This document shows positions 22,300-36,439 of a stretch of DNA of 64,000 bases, piece by piece. How positions within the stretch are numbered: position 1 is the first letter of the stretch; each line of letters opens with the position of its first letter. The notes beneath the pieces were generated by a model. That model was not told where the DNA came from, did no database searches, and was given only the letters and a program-made list of their open reading frames with translations. The position numbers were made by a program, and so were the translations under genes. The stretch is taken from contig OX485807.1 of assembly GCA_950295325.1 (NCBI GenBank), positions 2,854,501 to 2,918,500 on the forward strand, read 5' to 3'. This DNA is from Polytrichum commune. Lineage: Eukaryota; Streptophyta; Polytrichopsida; Polytrichales; Polytrichaceae.

Positions 22300-25200
22300 T
22301 TACTATGATAATAGCTACAATAAATTTGTTCTATTAGTAGTCCATTAAATTTGAGATGGGATACTAACTTGGAGTGGAAAATTGGCCCATCTTTTTTGTC
22401 TCGTTTGACTTTATTCTCAAACTCGATTCATATCCTTAATTCCATAATCATTGAAAACTAGTGTAAATTCCATCTTGCACTTCCTTGTATTGATTTTCTC
22501 CTAGACTTGCATATAATAACTTGTTCAATGCATATTTAACTTGAATCCCCCATGGTCAAACATTTTATTTTCTTTCTTTCTCAAATCCATGTCATGAATC
22601 ATCGAGAAAACATCATACACATATTTCATCATGGGTGAAATTGCTTGGAAATGGGAAGGAAAACAATGGCATCACAAACTTATGTCATTCTAGATCAAGG
22701 TTAAAAAATTCTTGATGGCATTATCTATTAACAACAATCATGGTTTCACATCAAGCATGTTTTACCAAAGTATATATGTATATCATTCAGTTGGCTAAAC
22801 ACAAGATAAAAGCATGAGCCTTGTATGATAGCAGTAATCACTTGATAATGTACATGTTTATTTTGAGTCAAACACCTTTTAGATTTTGGACTTCATACAC
22901 CTACTCTAAATGTGGATCAAAGTTCATTGACCCGATGGTGTGTGTCTCTCTTTTTGGGCTTGATTGGCTTAGAGTTTTGACCCTAATGCTTAAACTAGCT
23001 TCTTCTCATAAATAAATAAATAAATAAACCAGCCAATCAAACATGCCTCCAACATGCAGCCTCAATGACCTCTCAAGAATTCCAACCACACACGGGAGGA
23101 TTATTCTCCTTCTTCTCAAAGTCAAATCACATTAAGCCTTCATGAACTCAAAGGAATATATATATGTCTCAAAAGAGGTGCCAACCTGACCGCATGATGA
23201 GGCCATGAGGTGGATTCCCTCACGAAAAGAAGAGATCGGAGATTCAAACGCAAACTCCCGTCTTAGTCGAAAGAGTAGAATAGAAAGGAAAACAAAAAAA
23301 AAACTTGTGTGTTTCCTTAAGTGGGTTTCTCAAAATGTTCGCCATCACATATGTGTCCTCTTCAATACCCAAGATTCAACGATTCAAACCCACCAATCAT
23401 TAATGGCTCCCTAATAGAAACTCAATAATAATAATAATAACGATGGACAAATTCGTACCTATAAACTTCTAAGTAGTAGTCACCTAACCATGAAGAAAAT
23501 TGCATTCTTTCAACACCACCTCTAGATTCTCCCCTCGCCTCCAAAAGAGTAGAGTTAGTGCCGTATGCAAGAGCTCGAGTGTTGACTCTCTCTTTCTCTC
23601 AAATTGATTCAAAGAGCGGTGGATGCAAGTCAACAATCCCACATGACATGGACATCATTGTTTCTTGTGTTCGTATCTATCTCATCACAACCCTCTCGTA
23701 ATCAACTTATAGTTTATGGAGCCCTCATTTAGTTGGGAAGTGGCCGAGAGTGAGAATCGGGGTCCACTTCATCAAAGCTTGTGGAAAGTCAAAATGGAGG
23801 CAAAGGTGGGTGGTAAGGTATGTGTAGCGAGTCAATTTGTGTTGGCACGAATGGGACATTAAATATTAGTATTGTGTGAAGCTTGGGGTCGTTATTTCAA
23901 CCGGTAGCGTTGACACGCCAACTTCACCTATTTTAGAAACATCTAAGTTAGCTTTGATTTGCAAGCCTTTGAATTCCAAATACACTAGCTCCGTTCTAAG
24001 GTCTAAGATGGGCCGTGAATAGTTACGTAATCTTTGGACCGGCTCACTTCTTCTAGGATACGAAAACTCGTGATTAGTGAGGAGATGGTTAACAAAACCC
24101 AAATTGAGGCCGTAGCCACTCTCCTCATCGTATTCGGAGCCCGTATGAGTATTTTATTGAGCATCAACGTGAATATTTGTGTGCTCATTAAATGGTCATA
24201 CATGTCATCTGATTATGTTGATAAAAGAGCCTAGAATGGTTATCATATTTTTTTAACATGTAGTACAATCTTTACGAGACACATGTCTTTTTTATATCTT
24301 GCGTTTTTGGATTCACAATAAACCACATACCACTCAAATATAGGTGTCCAATTAAGAGAAGTAACCTCGTCTACCTTATGCACAATTAGATCCAAACACA
24401 CGGCCTTGTAATTAAAGGAGGGTTGCAAGCAAGTATTAGCTTCCTGAAGCAAAGTTGTTGATTTTACTATAGAGATCACACTCATGTAATTGGTGTCATC
24501 AAACAACTTTATGATCTCCATGTAAGTGATATAAAGTTTAATAATCAATAGAATAATCATGAATAAAGATTACAAGGGTGCAAGCATGATAAAGTGGACC
24601 AAAATTGTGCTCTAGTATCTTAAAACCATAGTTTATTTTATCAAACGCCTAAAAATATTATAAAGTTGTTGTTTTTATTGAATGTTTGTCTGTGGTGACT
24701 TCTATTGTTGTGTTAAATACTCAAATGAACCTTATGGCGGGACATTAACGACCCATAATACACCGGTTAAACCCTAAAGTCCATGTCGACATCAAAAAAT
24801 TGTCAGTTGAAGGCAATCAAAGAGGCGTTGAGATTATCTAGACGTCATGTATACTAGGCTCTAATGTTCAAAGTTGGTTTTTATTTTTGATCACTTACAA
24901 CCACAAAACCAATAACCAAGGAGGCTTTGATTTATTTAGGACATTGGTGTCCCGCCATGAGGTTCAAATGTAGAATACCAAGATGATATTTTCAAAACTT
25001 ATCATTAAAAGTTGTGCTCAAAAGAAAATGGCTATATTTGGTTTTGGACATAAATTTCATGACCATCACGATATTGAGCTTTTTTTTTCATATTCCTTTA
25101 ATTTATCATACACTTGAAATCATTGTCAAATATTTTGTGGAAATCATCAATTCGATGTAATTTTATCCTATTTTGAACAAATTTTACTTGTTCAATATCC

Positions 25201-25490
25201 TCACTTGCACACCCACTTGCATTGTCATCTAAAAGATGTAGACTTTTTTGAGATTTTTTTCGTCAACATAAATTGCTTGGCTTTGTATACCAATGTGTGT
25301 CCTAAAGGTTTATGATCTTTTTTTCCCAAAAGTCAAAGTTAGTGTATTGTTTTGAATCGCTTTCACTTAAACATGTGCGAGGATCAAAAGTTGTCCACTT
25401 TACCGTACTTGCACCGACATATGTTTGAGTTCCAAGTTTCTAGGTATGATGAGCACATATAGGTTTGCATTGTGCCAAGAGGCGTGAGCA
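22300..25490. other. No gene recognised
   Basis: AT-rich DNA with an (AATA)n run at 23009-23030 and an (AAT)n run near 23425. Short ORFs show no family features. Confidence 0.5.
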
Positions 25491-25497
25491 AATCATG

Positions 25498-25521
25498 AGA
25501 GAGAGAGAGAGAGAGAGAGAG
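25498..25521. repeat. (GA)n microsatellite
   Basis: GA dinucleotide run followed by TTCACATTGATCATAG, a diverged relative of the 275-bp duplication that begins near 26003. Confidence 0.8.
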
Positions 25522-25616
25522 TTCACATTGATCATAGCCAGGAGCTCATTTGTGAACACGAGATGGGTGAACTCATTTTGTAAATATGGAACTTAAGTTT
25601 TACTCACAAATAACTA

Positions 25617-25822
25617 CACTGAACATTGTATTTAACGCCACTTACTATTTGGAATTACGCAATGCATTAACTATTTGTTGTATATCTTGTTTTTCCCCAC
25701 AAAGGTCAAATTGGTTGTTTGGACATTATAGAACATAAACATCTTCACTTGATAAAATTACATTAATAGTAAAAAGATATAGCATTTTGTAACTCCAAAT
25801 AGTAAGTGACACTGATTCAATG
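25617..25822. mobile_element. Palindrome-ended MITE, about 206 bp
   Basis: Left end CACTGAACATTGTATTTAAC and right end matching in reverse (CATTGAATCAGTGTCAC), both followed inward by CACTTACTATTTGG. Interior shared with the copies at 1785 and 46320. Confidence 0.75.
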
Positions 25823-26002
25823 TAGATATGCCAACTTTTATAAGATTTTTTGGGGTTGGAATGAACTGGCTCCAATTGCATTCTCATCTACCCTTCCAAA
25901 CACCTTCCAAAAAAAATCCACTCAAACAAAAAAAGAGGTTATAGTGAGGTTGTTGGACTTAAGATTAAATTGGATGTAAGCTGCAATCAAACTCTCCGCT
26001 TG

Positions 26003-26269
26003 GAGAGAGAGAGAGAGAGAGAGATTCACCATGATCATAGCTGCAAGGTCATATATGAACCCGGAAAAGGTTCAACGAGCAAGGCTACGGGTCAAGTGCC
26101 AATATAAAAATACAACCACCACCAACAAATCCATCAAGTGCCTACCACTTGTGTTTGCAATAAATCCAAAGCTTATAATTATATGGCTCCATATGCCTTC
26201 CCGTCCACCCTTCCACAAAAATCTCTCACTCAAACAAACATAAATTATATTACATCAAACTCTACGCTT

Positions 26270-26300
<31 letters not shown>

Positions 26301-26520
26301 TCACCGTGATCATAGCTGCAAGGTCATATGTGAACCCGGAAAAGGTTCAACGAGCAGGGCTACGAGTCAAGTGCCAATATAAAAATACAACCACCACCAA
26401 CAAATCCATCAAGTGCCTACCATTTGTGTTTGCAATAAATCCAAAGCTTATAATTATATGGCTCCATATGCCTTCCCGGCCACCCTTCCACAAAAACCTC
26501 TCACTCAAACAAACATAATT
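26003..26520. repeat. Two-copy tandem duplication, 275 bp, each starting with (GA)n
   Basis: GATCATAGCTGCAAGGTCAT at 26033 recurs at 26308. About 240 bp are over 95% identical, including AACCCGGAAAAGGTTCAACG and GGCTCCATATGCCTTCCCG. Diverged pieces lie at 25500-25560, 25850-25930 and 26605-26650. The ORFs reported across it simply follow the duplication. Confidence 0.85.
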
Positions 26521-26930
26521 TACATTGTGGACTTTTTTAATTGAAGAGTAAATTGGATGTCAAAATAGTATTCTACGCTCGTTTTGTATCCGGTGCAATG
26601 CGACGTAAGATAAAAATACAACCACCACCAACAAATTCCATCGAGTGCCTCCCATTTTTGCGCAAAAGATGATTCAATGCTCGTTCGGTCAAGATGGCTT
26701 CATAAACCTTTTGTCACGCACTTTTTCTTTGGCGTACCACTTAGTCCACCTCCTCAAAACCCATCCACCATGGGCTTTGCTATTAAATGTGGGTCAAGGT
26801 GGAATCCCGGAGAGTCTCAAACGGTTCAAAGTTTTAAATGCTATTTCAAAGCTTCCCGTCCCCGGACACAAAAGCGGTCAAATTAAATTTTGAGTCGACA
26901 AACCATACGTGGCCCCACCCGTATAAAGTG

Positions 26931-26948
26931 CCCCCCCCCCCCCCCCCC
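26931..26948. repeat. Poly-C run, 18 bases
   Basis: Uninterrupted C run followed by TGCGGCGCCACGG. Similar runs of 13 C or G occur at 21762, 30083 and 48387. Confidence 0.9.
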
Positions 26949-27209
26949 TGCGGCGCCACGGGCGGTAAAACTAGTTAGTCAAAAGGTCATGCCCCTTCGA
27001 GGGATTTCTTGGCCGACTTAAATCCAAAGGCCAAGAGAAGTAGTAAGAAGCTCCATTTACTCCTTCGTTGATTATTATCCCACGTAGCGAGGGTGGGCTA
27101 ATAGTGTGTGTGGGAAATTAGTGAAGGTGTTATTAAATTCCTCTATGCTATGAAATTAGTGTCACTAGAAGATCTAGGGTTTTGGGAGTTTGAAGTGTCA
27201 AAGTGCCAG

Positions 27210-27567
27210 ATTCAAATCTCAATGCAAGCTCTCTTCAGTCTCTTAGTGTTAGGAGATGTCTTAGGAATAAGTGGCGCTACCTTCAACTCTCAATGCAAAC
27301 TCTCTTCAGATTCTCAGTGTTAGGAGATGCCTTAGGAATAAGTGGCGCTACCTTCAACTCTCAATGCAAACTCTCTTCAGATTCTCAGTGTTAGGAGATG
27401 CCTTAGGAATAAGTGGCGCTACCTTCAACTCTCAATGCAAGCTCTCTTCAGTCTCTTAGTGTTAGGAGATGCCTTAGGAATAAGTGGCGCTACCTCCAAC
27501 TCTCAATGCAAGCTCTCTTCAGTCTCTAAGTGTTAGGAGATGCCTTAGGAATAAGTGGCGCTACCTG
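27210..27567 (+). repeat. 71-bp minisatellite, five copies
   Basis: TAGGAGATG begins at 27250, 27321, 27392, 27463 and 27534, exactly 71 bp apart each time. Units contain AAGTGGCGCTACC and CTCAATGCAA.CTCTCTTCAG and differ at only a few sites. Because 71 is not a multiple of three, the same text appears in three frames, which explains the overlapping ORFs. A GAA microsatellite follows at 27569-27586. Confidence 0.95.
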
Positions 27568-27589
27568 GGAAGAAGAAGAAGAAGAAGCC

Positions 27590-30500
27590 TCTTTGAATAC
27601 AACAAAAAAAATTATGCACTCTGCAAACACCCAAGAGCATGCACTGATTTTCTTGAAATGTATGGTGAATGGGCATGAATTTAGTGTCACTCAGTAAAAA
27701 TTCTAGCACTCACTAATTTTGAGATTTGACAAAATAGTATGGGTTTCCGGAAATACGTACCACATCCATCGATTGAGATAATCAACGTACTTAGGCATGT
27801 CACCAAATTTAAATTTGTTTCATGTTACATTATTAGCCATGCAAATGGCAGACTTAGGGCACTTCACACATAATCCAAAGGTTGTGACCATGTAATTGTG
27901 AGGGCCCTTGATTCTCATCCAAGGGTTGTATCATTGGCATGGTTTGTTGGAATTTGCATCAAACCCACCTCTTGAAAGTGGGCTGGACGCAAATGCTGAC
28001 AAACCATGAAACATTATTTATAGTACATCATCTAGGAATCCATGTTGATTTTTCATCCACGATAATTTCTTTGGGCCCTACGCCTTCACCTTCTAGCGTG
28101 AAGTAAACTTGAAGTAGGCTTGACCTTTTCAACCAATAAGAGATCTTACTATGCAATGGTGAACGGCCCTTCGTTAGCATGTTAACTTACATCAAGAAAT
28201 CCGTTTTTTCTACGTTACATAAAAAGCAACCTCTTCAACATGCAAGTGAAATTAGATTTGAGTCTAAGTCTCGATAGTGTGGCCCACACACTATTTCCAA
28301 CACTCGGATCGCTCATTTAAAATACGCTCATGATTATTTTCTCGGGCAATCTGAGTCGCACTTGGTCTCTTTCCAACCGAGAATCGGGATGCAATTCCCT
28401 GGAATAACAAAGGTGAGATCATTTATTGCTCATCATTTCAAATAGAATCTAGTTTTTTCTTTCTCGATCCTTTTAAAGGACACATGTTCCCACTATATGG
28501 TAATATGCACGATTTAAACATGCCGCCTTGCCAAGTTCCATAATGCATTTTAAAACATTGTTTTATGGGTTTGAAACCTTATTTGAAGGAGAAAGTAGAA
28601 ACATGCTCATACATGACATTGGTGATCAAACTACAATGCATGTATTTGCATCGAAGGCACCTAGGTTGCATACATGAAATTAAATAATCCAATAACATCA
28701 AGATATTCAATTGATTCAAGTAATGCACTTAAAAAGAACAACGTCGTTTCAAATAAGGCCACTATGATAGAATTGCCTTACAATGGAAGTGTGTAACACA
28801 CATACATGTTCTTTTGGATGGGGAGGCACAGTATGGATGCTCGAGGTAAAGTTGTTTGTGAGCACACTTGATACTAGCTCAGGAAGAAAATAATTGCTTT
28901 TGAAATTGATATCGTTCATCTATTACGTCATTCCAAAAATTCATCAATAATTTTCACTAATTGCCTCAACTTGAAAGTTTCAACCAATGGGTCTTCTTCC
29001 TGTATGTGTGTTACGAGTTGGCTTTGGCATAAGAGTTGATGATCATTTATTAAGACCATCGATAAAAATGCTTAAAAAGTTCTTCAATCATCAATGAGAT
29101 AGGGAGTCGTTGGCCTTCTTCACTAACTTTTAGTGGGCTTGCGAGGTTTTGAACGTTGACCTTAATGTCGTACACACATTAGGAGAAATCATGTCCATTC
29201 CAACCATACATTGCAACTTGTTCACTATGATTCATGGCAAGAAAATGCATAATGAATCATTTCAGTTGCCAATCATAAGTTTTTGATTGCGGATTTGGGA
29301 GAATTGCCAACCTAAATGACTTCTTTATGCATAATCATGCCATGAGATGTAGTGAGCAAGTTGTAACAAATGGTTGGAATGAACAAGTTTTCTCCTAGTG
29401 ACACCTGATTCCTTGTCACCAACTTTTTCACACACCTCAAAGATACTAGAACAAGCCTCCAACCCTTTTCTCCCACCTCACCTGAACATTTTGAAGTCAA
29501 ATTCTTATAAACTGGATTTTGAAGTTCATGAAGATTTTTTTACATTATCGTCATATGGATATGATTTTAGCAATAATCATTCACAACTTTGTAGATATAA
29601 AATACTTATTGAAACCAACATATATATTTATATTTATATATTAAAAAAATGACTTGGGCACCTAGAGGTCAATACCTAGTTATTGGTGCCTTGGGTAAAG
29701 CCCACCTCTAAAAGGGCACAATCTATGTACAATGGAGTTGGTGGCAATGGTATTGGTCATCATTTCCCCTTCGAGATTGTTCCCCACCATTCCACAATGA
29801 GCATGTCAAAAACAATACACACACTTTGAATTGAAAATGGGCCAAGAGGGCAAGTGGCAAGGAAGAGGGAGGAGGGACATGGGTGTGTTAGAAGCGTGCG
29901 ACATGGTGGTGGTAGTGGCCATTGCCCCACCAATCCCCATTTTTCCAACCACTTGTATTATGTTGAAATCAATTAGTCTCAATTAATATTATTTTTTGAT
30001 TATTAAGATGACGATTTTGAGGATACATGTGGCAAAAGGCATTGATGGGCCACGAGATAGGGCATGTGGCATGAAGGCGGAAGGGGGGGGGGGGGCGCAT
30101 GCCCGACAAGCAACAACTCCACTGCCAATGCCTGCTAGTGGTGGGGCCTACATGAGCTTGGGGGGGGGATGAAGGGATTGCGTTTCAAAGCACATACACA
30201 AAGTCAATGACTAATCACTAGCATGTACAACAATTGCTCAGACATTTCACTTGCTTTTGCACATCTTGATTTGCTTTAAGCAAAACCAATAGTTTACAAA
30301 CAAAGAGACTCTCTTAGGCTAGACACATGGCATGTGATTCCACAACCCAAGTGGTCCTTGGAGGATGTGACCACAAAAAATCTAAACACAATAATAAGAA
30401 TATAATGTTTAAGCACTTTTTAATTGTTGGGTAAAACACATACAATTGTCTATCTATCTATCCATCCATTTTGCTATGTAAACCCCACCCAGGTTCAAAT

Positions 30501-32680
30501 ATGAAAATTTTAATATGATAAAGGATGAGGTGTCTCTCATTCAAGCCAAACGTACGGTTGATGTAATCGCCTTCTTATATAAGAAATTTCCAAGTTCAAT
30601 CCCATCCTATTGCAATTTAGACTTAGAGTTAAAAACCTACCAAGAGGGAACCCAATTCTTTGTGCATGATTAGCATGGCTATTTCTAAACATAGGAAAGG
30701 TCCGATTAGATCATTAAACTCTATTGTCACTTTTCTATGGTGATAGGTAAACAAAGGCAAATGACGCCAAAAGTCACTTTTGTCTCACAGGCTTTTCCCC
30801 CCTCCCCGAGATACTTTCCGTTTTGGGATCATTCTTTGGGTTTTAGTCATATGGGGCAAGTTGACTCCATTGCCATTGTCGAGGTCGAGGTCTTCGGGGA
30901 TGAACGGATGCCGTCATCCACACATTGGATGAATGATTCTTAGACGGTATGAGAGTGGTCGCAATCCTCTTTCATCTTCAACATAATCCCTCGGGGGTGT
31001 ACTTTTTATTGGCATAAAGTAATGCGTATGCGTGACAAACTTTAATGATTTAATACCCATATCTATATATAGAATCTTGCATCAAGAATGACACTATAAT
31101 AGAGATTACACATCGCGTGAAGTACGTGTACTTGTGTATTTCTTTAATAAGATATATGTATCGCATATGTATGCAATAGAAATTATAGGGTGTACCAGAC
31201 AGGGCCATGGTATTCATATGCTAGATGAATGTTTTTTTAATTTCATAACCCTAATCTAAGTATATACTTTCTGGTCCTTCTGTGATAGCCCTTCTATACA
31301 TACAAACTTTAATTACTCTTTTGTGCATCCATGTGGTTATGTACGGTAACGTAAAACAATGCATTCCCTGGGCATAATCCATGAGTTTGGGTGGGTTTGT
31401 CGGAGGTTTTGTTCAGCCCCTGAAAGGAAGACACCTATCTAGTGTACATTTTTGGACATATATATTGGCATGGAATGAATGAGATGAAATTTCGATGTCC
31501 AAGAAGCCGAAAGGCTTGCATGAGCACATATACATGTCATTGGGTGTGACGATGAGTTTATAAAGACGGTGTGTATTTACCATCGTCCACTGGTGGTTCC
31601 GTTGTCAAATAATTGTTTTATTTTTGAGATTTCATCTAGACAAATAAAATACTTCGATGGATTCTCTTACAAAAGTGATGCTTTTCCCTTACAAAAGTGT
31701 GAGATTTGAATGATAGTAATTTCTTAAAATGATTCACAACCTAAATAATATGAATAATATAAATAATGCCAAAACCACCATGGTACTACAATAAATGGGA
31801 GCCCGAGGCCACAGTAAGTTGATTTCTCTAGATGATATTGATTAAGGCTTGTAGGAAAGTCAAGTTGGAAAAAATAATGAAAAAACAAGTATCTTGAAAT
31901 ACAATTTGAAAGACGATTTTCACCACAAGAGAGTTGTAAAAATTATGTTCTAGAACAAAACATTTGTTTAATAACTCATTTTTCTAGCGGAAACAACACG
32001 TTAAATATATTGTAGGGCACTTTCTCAAAAGTAAAATAAAATAAAATTGCACTATAAAATGTTTCAACATGTAAGTGTTCAAGAGGTCTGTATAGGACCC
32101 TCCATGTACAAAAACATGTATTTGAACTGATACTTCCATTTTCTAGTTAATCATGTCAAAGATGACCTCGTCGAAGGTTGACCTATTCTTCAAATGCAAT
32201 TTTCAAATTGAATGCATACCCTAATGTTATTGAAAGTTTTAGTTCAATATGCAGTTTGGATGCCCTTGAATGCAAATATCAAGTCCTCAAATATGTATGA
32301 CATGATTATTTTGAGCTTGGCGAGGCCCTTGTAAATTGTGCATATGATCGAGACCTTGCGTCCTTGAAGGGCAATGGGTAGGTTGGCAAATATGCATGAG
32401 GGATCAAAGGAATAAGGGTGGAAGCTCAAGTGAGGTCCCGATCTAAAATCTTCATAAGGATCAAAGCAATTTACTTTTTGAGAATAATATCATTATAAAT
32501 TGTAGTTGGTGAGAACTGAATTTATTTTTATTTCCACCAAATGGATGGATGAACATCCAAAACTTCAATCTAATAGATGCAAGACTAAGGGGATTTTGCT
32601 CACAAAGGTTGCTTGTCAAATTGTAAAAGGGAAATTAAGTCAAGTCTTTATGACATATTAAATTTTAATTATTGCATTTT
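27590..32680. other. No gene recognised
   Basis: AT-rich, low-complexity intergenic DNA. I see no RT, integrase or transposase motifs and no exon-like stretches on either strand. Short TATA/ATAT tracts occur near 29625. Confidence 0.5.
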
Positions 32681-32685
32681 TCATA

Positions 32686-32799
32686 ACATTATTAAGCAAC
32701 ATGCATATTAAGTTTGAATCTATACTAGGTTCGGGCATCTCATGGTTATATTCTTAGGGCCCACGTGAACGAACGCATGCTGCTTAACAATGTTATGTT
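32686..32799. mobile_element. Short inverted-repeat element, about 114 bp
   Basis: ATAACATTATTAAGCAACAT on the left is the imperfect reverse complement of ATGCTGCTTAACAATGTTAT on the right. The interior has TTAGGGCCCAC, also found inside the element at 46051. Likely a small foldback MITE. Confidence 0.5.
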
Positions 32800-35480
32800 A
32801 TACGGACTTGTGTATTGTAAGTAGCCAATCCATCACAAAAATACAAACATAGTTTCCAAATTTTGATGAATTTAGGGTTATTTATCTTAGAGAGTTCTCA
32901 CAATATGGTAAATTTTTTACTCTAAACATGATTTATGTTGATGTTTGTTGATATTTTGTTATAGGATGTTGGGTAGAGAAGGGGGTCACCTTGTACTCAT
33001 ATTCACTTCAACTCGAAACCACAAAGAACATGACATAATATCAAGATTGCAAAATTGTGTAGAGCTTTGTGGTCTAGTATGACCTCAACTTATTTTTTTG
33101 GACCTCAATTTCACATACAAGATGAACTTATGTGGAGTTGTATTCAACTAAGAAATGTGAGATAATCCAATATGTGTCCCCCCTAAAGAGAGTCTTGTGA
33201 TTTAAAGTCTTTACATGCCAAAGATATGAGCCTTAAACGAGTAAATTTCAACAAGTGTTTTCCAAGTGGTTAGGATGTTTGAAGAAGAAAATATGTTATG
33301 AACGAATTTTAGAGCTAGATTTTGCAAAGAATTGTATATATTTTTTGGATTTGTGTTCCACTGAAAAAATGTTGTATTATCAAGTATCATTCCACTTCCA
33401 ATTCTTTTTATGAGGTTGGTGTAATTTTGCACGAGTTATGCAAAAGTATACACACAAGGGGATTATTGGGGCTTCATCTCAAGTTCAATGATCCCACAGT
33501 GGACACTACTCCACACTACTCCCGTTCTACTTGTGATAAAAAAGAGGGCTTGATCCTCTTGAATGTTATAATTGAATCAAATGTTCACAATGAACACCCA
33601 AAACTTATTCATTGGGTAATGATGAACAAGAAAAATAAATAAATAAATAATCCACCTACCAATTTTTGACAGATCTGTAAATAATATTGGCAGAGGTGTG
33701 CCGAACCAACTATTAAACTACGACAGTCACCGACCTTACTCACAACTCTTTCACCCTAAAGTGGATCGGGACCAATCGGGACGAAATTACTATATCCAGT
33801 CAATGGATGGGTCCATGACCATACCTTTTGACATTCATCACACCTTACCCTTTTTGTGGCATTTGGACGATATATTCCAGTCATGTACATATGTGGTGGA
33901 ACAACATCATGTTGCTTCACGTTGAAGGAGTTGCAACCAACCGACATACTTAGACACTCACTACCACTACGCGAGCCCTCAATCATTGTAACATCTCCTT
34001 CCTCCCAAATACATACACCCCTTGTAAAAATCAAGCAAAATAATTGGTTCACCATGTCGGGCTTTTTGTTTGCACGACCAAAAAATCTAAAGTTTATTTG
34101 ACCACCTAACAATTGAAGTAGACAAAGCTAATTCGGTCACTCCCCTGAATCATACACATGAATTTGAGTGGTATATAACTTGCTTGTAGTTGTCAACAAA
34201 CACCCAAATTGTTGTGCGTGTTCCAATGGGATTGGACAACATGCTTACAAGAAAGACACCATTCTAGGCTCAATAGTGTACAAACATGGGAGGGCCTATG
34301 CGATTGTTTGACCTAGACTTATAGCCTTTGCATCTCAACTCTGATTATGAAACTTGGAATGATAACCTTCTTTGCTAATTGGTTGAGAAAAAATCCCTAG
34401 TTAAATCCATCGGTCGTAATGCTTGTGGAGTTGAAAGTGTCCACATTAACCATGTCTACCTTTAGTTACAAACTTTTGAGCCATTTTTTTGAACCTCTCT
34501 AAAGTAGAATGCAAACATACCATCCTCGAAAGGGGAGAGTAGTACTGTCCAAATTTCCCCTTGTCGGGCGGGCATCGAGTCATTTGACAATACGAACGGA
34601 CACTTCATTCACGCCGGCCCCTTAAATTGGGACCGGAGTTTCTATCTATCTATCTAGAATGCAAACAAAGAAGAAAACAAAAAAGAAGTTATTCGCAATA
34701 TCCTCCAAAGAGGCACCAAACATGGAGTGCAATGGCTCTTTGGAAGGAGTGCCTCCAAGCAATATGTTGTCAAAGTCAAAACTTGAAAGTTGCCCGAAAC
34801 TCCCATGGGCGAGGTGGTTTCTTTGAGGGATCGCATTTGGGGATAATGTTTGAGAGAAAATTGAGAAGAATCGGCCCATTGGAGGAGCTAAGCGCCGTGC
34901 TAAACTTTGCATTGACTTGTCAATTGCAGGTTGCCCGATACTTAATTTTAGCCAACCTTAAAAGTCAATAACGTCCCGAATAATCTTACCATCTCAAGAT
35001 TCAAGAAACCCATCATTTTGTTTCAAGTTCCACGTACAAAGTTTCTCGGGTATCCCTAATGTATCACTTCTTTGAAACTTCTTCCTTCCAAAGCTCCAAA
35101 TTTTGGTGGCTGGTCAACGCGACGGATAAAATGTCGTGGCACTCATGATCCGAGTCCAAGTTCTTTCCAAGTTCTTCAAACAACTCCGACCACGGAACCC
35201 GGAGCTGTGTCGCAAACAGGGGCTTAAAATAAAATAGACAAAGAATCAAGATAGGAGTGCAATAGCCTATCGCGAGTGATGGTGATGACGTCCACCAGTT
35301 TTTGTGAGTAGCTTATTAGTCATTTTCACTTCGTCATGATCTGCCGTATATAAACTTAGACTGGTCAAGGCGAGAAACGCAGACAATCTCCTTTGACTCC
35401 AATAGTTATCTTATCGTGTCTGTTAATAAATTTGCGCACTTTATCACACATGGCTTACCCAGCATCTGTGAAGCGGTGAA
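32800..35480. other. No gene recognised
   Basis: AT-rich intergenic DNA with scattered short ORFs. A (TCTA)n tract lies near 34640. Nothing supports a gene. Confidence 0.5.
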
Positions 35481-35486
35481 CAGGGA

Positions 35487-35571
35487 GAGTTTGGGCAAGA
35501 ATTGGTCGAGATCCCAGTGTTTCCAAATCCAACATGTTACATGTTGATGGTAAGTTATTCGGTTTTCCGTC
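35487..35571 (+). repeat. Dispersed repeat, copy 1
   Basis: Contains TTTGGGCAAGAATTGGTCGA, GTGTTTCCAAATCC and TTACATGTTGA, shared with copies at 35909, 36440 and 45826. Confidence 0.6.
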
Positions 35572-35908
35572 ATTAACGTAAGATATACACTCTAACCTCC
35601 CTAATTAATGCCACGTTTGTGGCAAATCAAAGTGCATGTGATATTAAAGAGGTTTGCGGTGTTAACATGGATGCGTGATAATAGAGGATTAGTGTTCGCA
35701 TGTGACAATATGGAATAATGCAAAGTCAACAATGCAATGTTGACAATATCGACGATGGTGACGATGATATCGTATTCTTCGGTCGGTGTGCATACTAACT
35801 ACTTACGTTATTTGGGTAAAAAAATGATGCTCTCAGTAGAAAGTTACAGCAATGCGTAACTCCAATTTTGGTAACCCACGCTAATTAGACAAAACAGTGT
35901 AGTGTCTG

Positions 35909-36066
35909 GGATGATTTTGGGCATCGTTGGTCAAGATCCTACTGTTTCTCCAAGTCCCAACTGGTTAAATGAGGACAACTTTCGGTTATTCGTGGAATTT
36001 TCCTGAAGTCTTGAACTTCAACTGTTTATTTCTTAAACTCATCTGTAACTAGCAGTCGGTTAATCC
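35909..36066 (+). repeat. Dispersed repeat, copy 2
   Basis: Shares TTTTGGGCATCGTTGGTCAAG, then GAAGTCTTGAACTTCAACTG and ATCTGTAACTAGC with copies 3 and 4. A MITE-like fragment (35830-35890) precedes it. Confidence 0.6.
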
Positions 36067-36439
36067 CATTAACCAGCTGTGAAGTGTTTAGCAATCCGAC
36101 CTTGAAACTTATACACCTTATTTCCCTGCCAGCAACTATAACTTCCTTGCCTGAGCCCAGGTTGTGATGATTTAGAATCAGTGAGCATTGCTTTAAGAAG
36201 CCTCCATGGCGAGTCTATGCGTCAAAGGTGCTGTCCTTGCTGAGCTTGTACCACCAAGCCCCTCAATTAGCTAGCTAGCCTGACAGTATGCAACACATTG
36301 CTTGTTCCTAACTTAGTGCTGACTGCCTTCAAGTGATGTTGAAGACGGCGGACACGCGGGGGTAGAGTTTACGATATGAGCAAGCTGGTCGGTTATGGCC
36401 ATGTCCGTATACATGTTCATGCATGTTTATTGTTTTTGT

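Noticed and set aside
27210-27567. CRISPR-like regular repeat spacing
   Set aside because: Whole 71-bp units are repeated with no variable spacers, in plant nuclear DNA; this is a minisatellite.
27108-27678. Five overlapping plus-strand ORFs of 62-71 codons
   Set aside because: They are frame-rotated readings of the 71-bp minisatellite.
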